From assembly GCA_024638525.1 (NCBI GenBank), contig JAHEKB010000065.1:1-9665 (forward strand): DNA of 9,665 nt, written 5' to 3'. This DNA is from Bacteroidota bacterium (GTDB lineage: Bacteria; Bacteroidota; Bacteroidia; NS11-12g; UBA9320). This document shows positions 6,991-9,665 of the stretch, in pieces (position 1 is the first letter of the stretch; every line of letters begins with the position of its first letter). A program made the position numbers and the translations under genes. The notes beneath the pieces are model-generated. The model was not told the origin of the DNA. It did not search any database and saw nothing but the letters and a program-made list of their open reading frames with translations.

Positions 6991-8457
6991 ATGTCAGAGC
7001 TTGATAAATCATACCAGCTTTGGGTATTCAACAGTAGTACTAACATAAGTGAGCTGATTGAATACTTCAAAAAGAACCCCTGTGAAGCATTAATCTTGTT
7101 GAGTTCTCACTGCCTTTTTGATTACGAACGCAAACAGTTGACTTCAGAGATTAAAGCTCAAATTGAATTTCTTCATTTTGGATTATTCAATAATGACGAG
7201 GACATGGAGGCTATTGACCAAATGGCTTACGAGCAGAATGAGCGGCAAATCAACCAGTTTTCCGTATACATAAACCGCTTTAAGAAGTCAATGAACTACA
7301 GTCGCAATGCATACATCCACAAGGCCCTAAACAACAAATTCAATATTGAGCAAAGCCTTGTGTTTTGTGGCTCTTTTGATCCGGTCAATTTGGGTATAAG
7401 CTTTAAATATTGGAAATCCAGCGGCGCAATTATTCTTGATATATCAGAAGGATGGCAGATTCTGAAGACCTTCTTTAACCAACCTAAGCTGGAAATAATG
7501 GTCTACCACATCAAGGCTCTATTACGCTCCATTTTACCCAGACGGGTAGACAGCTTTGTATTTGAAGGACAGAGATGGAATATTCATTCTAACTATCGCT
7601 TGGCCCTTAAAAAGAGTCTTGAACTGAAAAAAAGATGGATCATACCCATGTTCAACAGCCAAACAAAAAATGAATTTCAATTGATTGGCTTACACGATAG
7701 TGGGAAATTGTTAAACCTGCGTCCTTATAGCAGCAGTAAGCGCGTAGTTGTCGCTGGAGACGCATATAGGCCACAGGTCTACCCGCCTTATCTGTTCGCC
7801 TTCCCATTCAAATCCGTCTACTATATACCCATTGACAGAAATGACCTCAACTTCTTTGAGAAATACGCAATAAGAACCATTGCTCAGCGTCCACACTTTA
7901 TGCGTTCCCTTGACTTTGATATAGAAGTTGAATATCCAGACATCAAAACAGTAATACTTTCCATCAATCACGCTGGTGATTGGACGGCCCTGATCAATCG
8001 CTCGGACACGGATCTCTTAATCGAAGCCTTTGTCAAATTAGCAAAGCACTTTCCAGAATTGGACTTTGTTATTAGACCGCATCCCACAATGAGTGGTCCA
8101 AGGGCGGAAGGACCTAATGCACTGAAGAGAATTAATAAATTGGTACTCAAAAGCTCCTTGCCAAACATAGAAGTATCAAAGTTGCGTCTTGAAGAGGATT
8201 GGAAGAGAGGAGATCTTTTCATTTCTGAATATAGTTTGTCAGTGATAGATGCGATGAAAAATGGCAAACTTGGTCTCTTTTGCAATCTAACCGGCCGCAG
8301 AAGTTTCATGGACGATTGGGAAAAACTGGGTATCGACTGTGTCACTTCATATCAAGAGCTCGAGGAAAGCTTGAGGGCGGCGTTAAATGACCAAGAGCTA
8401 GTAAAACGAAATCGAATGGCTTTAGAACGCTATAAAAAAGCTATTCTACTGACCTAA
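6991..8457 (+). CDS. Putative GT-B-fold glycosyltransferase, perhaps CMP-sugar dependent
   Basis: No close family is recognised over the first 250 residues. The C-terminal half looks like a GT-B nucleotide-binding domain. A strand VILSINHAGDW (321-331) is followed by a helix and then FVIRPHP (359-365). DLFISEYSLSVIDAMKNGKLGLF at 408-430 is the region where such enzymes place a donor-binding S-x-x-S and a strand. The last 50 residues form the usual terminal helices. An RPHP motif with a later serine pair is seen in CDP-polyol phosphotransferases and in bacterial sialyl- and polysialyltransferases. The latter also have a D/E-D/E-G motif, for which ISEG (151-154) is a weak counterpart. At 488 residues it is larger than many such enzymes. 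It has no signal peptide or clear membrane helix. It starts on the base after the previous stop. Its place in the same coupled string as a CMP-sugar synthetase suggests that it uses that product; this is inference. Confidence 0.6.
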   Translation: MSELDKSYQLWVFNSSTNISELIEYFKKNPCEALILLSSHCLFDYERKQLTSEIKAQIEFLHFGLFNNDEDMEAIDQMAYEQNERQINQFSVYINRFKKSMNYSRNAYIHKALNNKFNIEQSLVFCGSFDPVNLGISFKYWKSSGAIILDISEGWQILKTFFNQPKLEIMVYHIKALLRSILPRRVDSFVFEGQRWNIHSNYRLALKKSLELKKRWIIPMFNSQTKNEFQLIGLHDSGKLLNLRPYSSSKRVVVAGDAYRPQVYPPYLFAFPFKSVYYIPIDRNDLNFFEKYAIRTIAQRPHFMRSLDFDIEVEYPDIKTVILSINHAGDWTALINRSDTDLLIEAFVKLAKHFPELDFVIRPHPTMSGPRAEGPNALKRINKLVLKSSLPNIEVSKLRLEEDWKRGDLFISEYSLSVIDAMKNGKLGLFCNLTGRRSFMDDWEKLGIDCVTSYQELEESLRAALNDQELVKRNRMALERYKKAILLT

Positions 8458-8459
8458 AT

Positions 8460-9353
8460 TTGCCAACTATCAAACTCAGTATTGCCATATGCACTTACAA
8501 TCGACCTGAACTCCTAAAGCTCTGTTTGGAAGCCGTATATCCGCAACTTTCAGAAGATTCCGAAATTCTGGTCATTGACAACGGCAGTCAATCCGTTGAG
8601 CAAATTTGCAGGACATTTGAGGATGTTCGATATGTGCGCGAGGAATCAACAGGGCTTTCACATGCGCGCAACCGGGCTATACATGAAGCAGAAGGAGATT
8701 TCATCCTTTACTTGGACGACGACGCATTGGCTGATTCCAAGCTCGTTCAAATTGCCTTGGAATCATGTGATAAATATGAGGTCTTTGGCGGGGTCTATAT
8801 TCCATGGTATCACTTTGGGCAACCAAGGTGGTACAAGTCTGAGTATGCGTCCAATAGAATGCCATATAACAGCTCTACTTCCCTGTCAAAAGGTGAATAT
8901 TTAAGCGGCGGCATTTTTGCGGTCAAGAAAGAATTGCTGATCAAATTCCAGGGTTTTAACCCTGACTTGGGTATGATAGGCAATAAAGTGGGATACGGCG
9001 AGGAATCTGACCTACAGGACCGAATGCGTTCCAAAGGGATCGAACTCTATTACATACCAAACTTGGTGATTAAGCACGTGGTAGCAACTTATAAGCTGAA
9101 GGTCTCGTGGTTTCTTCATGCAAGTTTTCAAAGGGGTAAAGACGAGGCCAAATACATGGCTGGAAACAAATGGACATCTGCCATCAAAGCTCTAGTAATA
9201 GCAATTGTTCTTCTATTTGTTGATCTACTTAAAAGCAGTTTCAAACTCCTGTTTAAAAGAGATTATTACGTACAAAATTGGCGAATAGACAGCTTTAGAA
9301 AGCTATACAAACGAATGGGATATATTTACCAACTGATTTATGCTGGGAGATAA
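8460..9353 (+). CDS. Family 2 glycosyltransferase with a C-terminal membrane-associated segment
   Basis: A GT-A inverting transferase expected to add a sugar from a nucleotide-sugar donor to a lipid-linked glycan at the cytoplasmic face. The N-terminus has the GT2 opening SIAICTYNRPELL (residues 7-19) and VIDNGS (38-43). Then come GLSHARN (65-71) and the metal-binding LDDD (85-88, the DxD site). An acidic acceptor-side motif, GYGEESD (178-184), probably holds the catalytic base, and a conserved IKHV lies at 204-207. A hydrophobic stretch at about 244-257 flanked by lysines may anchor the enzyme to the membrane. The total of 297 residues is typical. The start is TTG at 8460, two bases after the preceding stop: an in-frame stop lies nine codons upstream with no ATG or GTG between, and the first GT2 strand begins at once. 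It overlaps the deacetylase gene by 14 nt. Donor and acceptor are unknown. Confidence 0.9.
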   Translation: MPTIKLSIAICTYNRPELLKLCLEAVYPQLSEDSEILVIDNGSQSVEQICRTFEDVRYVREESTGLSHARNRAIHEAEGDFILYLDDDALADSKLVQIALESCDKYEVFGGVYIPWYHFGQPRWYKSEYASNRMPYNSSTSLSKGEYLSGGIFAVKKELLIKFQGFNPDLGMIGNKVGYGEESDLQDRMRSKGIELYYIPNLVIKHVVATYKLKVSWFLHASFQRGKDEAKYMAGNKWTSAIKALVIAIVLLFVDLLKSSFKLLFKRDYYVQNWRIDSFRKLYKRMGYIYQLIYAGR

Positions 9354-9665
9354 GAATAGAATACTGATACTGGCACCCCATACCGACGATGGCGAATTCG
9401 GTTGTGGGGCCTCGATTCACAAATGGATCAACGAAGGGAAAGAAGTTCACTATGCAACCTTCTCTGCATGCAAGCAATCTGTGCTTCCCGCCTTTCCCGA
9501 AGATATATTAATCACCGAGGTAAAAGCCGCCACGGCGAGTTTGGGAATTCCACCGGAGCAACTCTACCTTTATGATTACGAAGTCCGAACGTTTAACTTT
9601 CATCGACAAGCCATATTGGACGACCTGATTAAATTGCGTGAAGCTCTAAAACCGGATTTGGTCCT
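9340..9665 (+). CDS. PIG-L/LmbE family deacetylase, N-terminal 108 residues (C-terminus beyond the window)
   Basis: These zinc enzymes remove N-acetyl groups from GlcNAc-like or other N-acetylated compounds. From the ATG at 9340 the protein begins MLGDKNRILILAPHTDDGEFGCG. The PHTDD at residues 13-17 is the PHxDD zinc and catalytic motif (His14, Asp16, Asp17), followed by a glycine-rich turn. Later parts show the expected alternation of strands and helices, with EVKAA (65-69) as the E-x-x-x-A helix of the family. The frame is open to the end of the window, and the remainder, with the second zinc histidine, lies outside. No signal peptide is visible, so it should be cytoplasmic. The start lies inside the end of the GT2 gene (14-nt overlap), implying coupled expression. 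In this context it probably deacetylates a sugar residue or precursor so that the free amine can receive another acyl group; the substrate is inferred only. Confidence 0.88.
   Translation, partial: MLGDKNRILILAPHTDDGEFGCGASIHKWINEGKEVHYATFSACKQSVLPAFPEDILITEVKAATASLGIPPEQLYLYDYEVRTFNFHRQAILDDLIKLREALKPDLV

Noticed and set aside
7968..8345. A 125-codon open frame on the minus strand
   Set aside because: It lies wholly opposite the C-terminal domain of the GT-B-like gene, whose frame carries the RPHP and S-x-x-S motifs. Its translation shows no domain and is rich in Ser, Lys and Leu as expected of an antisense frame.
8575..8904. A 109-codon plus-strand frame inside the GT2 gene
   Set aside because: It overlaps the GT2 core, where the DxD and other motifs are intact in the main frame. 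It has no recognisable motif.
1..9665. CRISPR array, tRNA or rRNA gene, insertion sequence or phage genes
   Set aside because: No regularly spaced repeats, no cloverleaf-like sequence, and no transposase, integrase or phage motifs were seen. Nearly all bases are accounted for by coding regions.

Overview
This window looks like part of a surface-polysaccharide (capsule, O-antigen or exopolysaccharide) locus from a member of the Bacteroidota, probably a flavobacterium-like marine or aquatic species. The assignment is an inference. It rests on an adenylate kinase with the short, zinc-free LID type common in that phylum, a flippase N-terminus of the usual Bacteroidota type (MGLVARQS), near-absent Shine-Dalgarno sequences, candidate -7 boxes of the TAnnTTTG type, and moderate-to-low GC. 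No rRNA, tRNA, CRISPR array, insertion sequence or integrase is visible.

The layout is two divergent transcription units. Reading leftward from about 2870 are a sulfotransferase (1968-2867), a Wzx-type lipid-linked glycan flippase (458-1966) and the N-terminal two thirds of adenylate kinase (421 to beyond base 1). Reading rightward from about 2960 are seven tightly packed genes: a CMP-sugar synthetase of the acylneuraminate cytidylyltransferase family (2962-3666), a Gfo/Idh/MocA oxidoreductase (3663-4823), an Ldh/YiaK-type 2-oxoacid or imine reductase (4820-5854), a protein resembling the GH57/polysaccharide-deacetylase barrel superfamily (5851-6990), a GT-B-like glycosyltransferase candidate (6991-8457), a family 2 glycosyltransferase (8460-9353), and the start of a PIG-L/LmbE deacetylase cut by the window end (9340-9665). 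The first four rightward genes are joined by 4-nt ATGA overlaps and the fifth abuts its neighbour, so translational coupling is likely.

Working model: the cytidylyltransferase activates a 2-keto-3-deoxy (ulosonic) acid or related acidic sugar as its CMP ester. The two oxidoreductases shape that sugar or a substituent on it. The GT-B-like protein (with an RPHP motif as in CMP-sialic-acid-using and CDP-polyol transferases) and the GT2 enzyme build it into a glycan, and the deacetylase trims an N-acetyl group. The sulfotransferase may add sulfate and the flippase exports the lipid-linked unit. No ulosonic acid synthase (NeuB/PseI/KdsA type) is present here, so the sugar cannot be named from this window. 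The least familiar and most interesting part is the block at 3663-8457: a five-gene coupled module (counting the cytidylyltransferase) with two oxidoreductases and two poorly described proteins.
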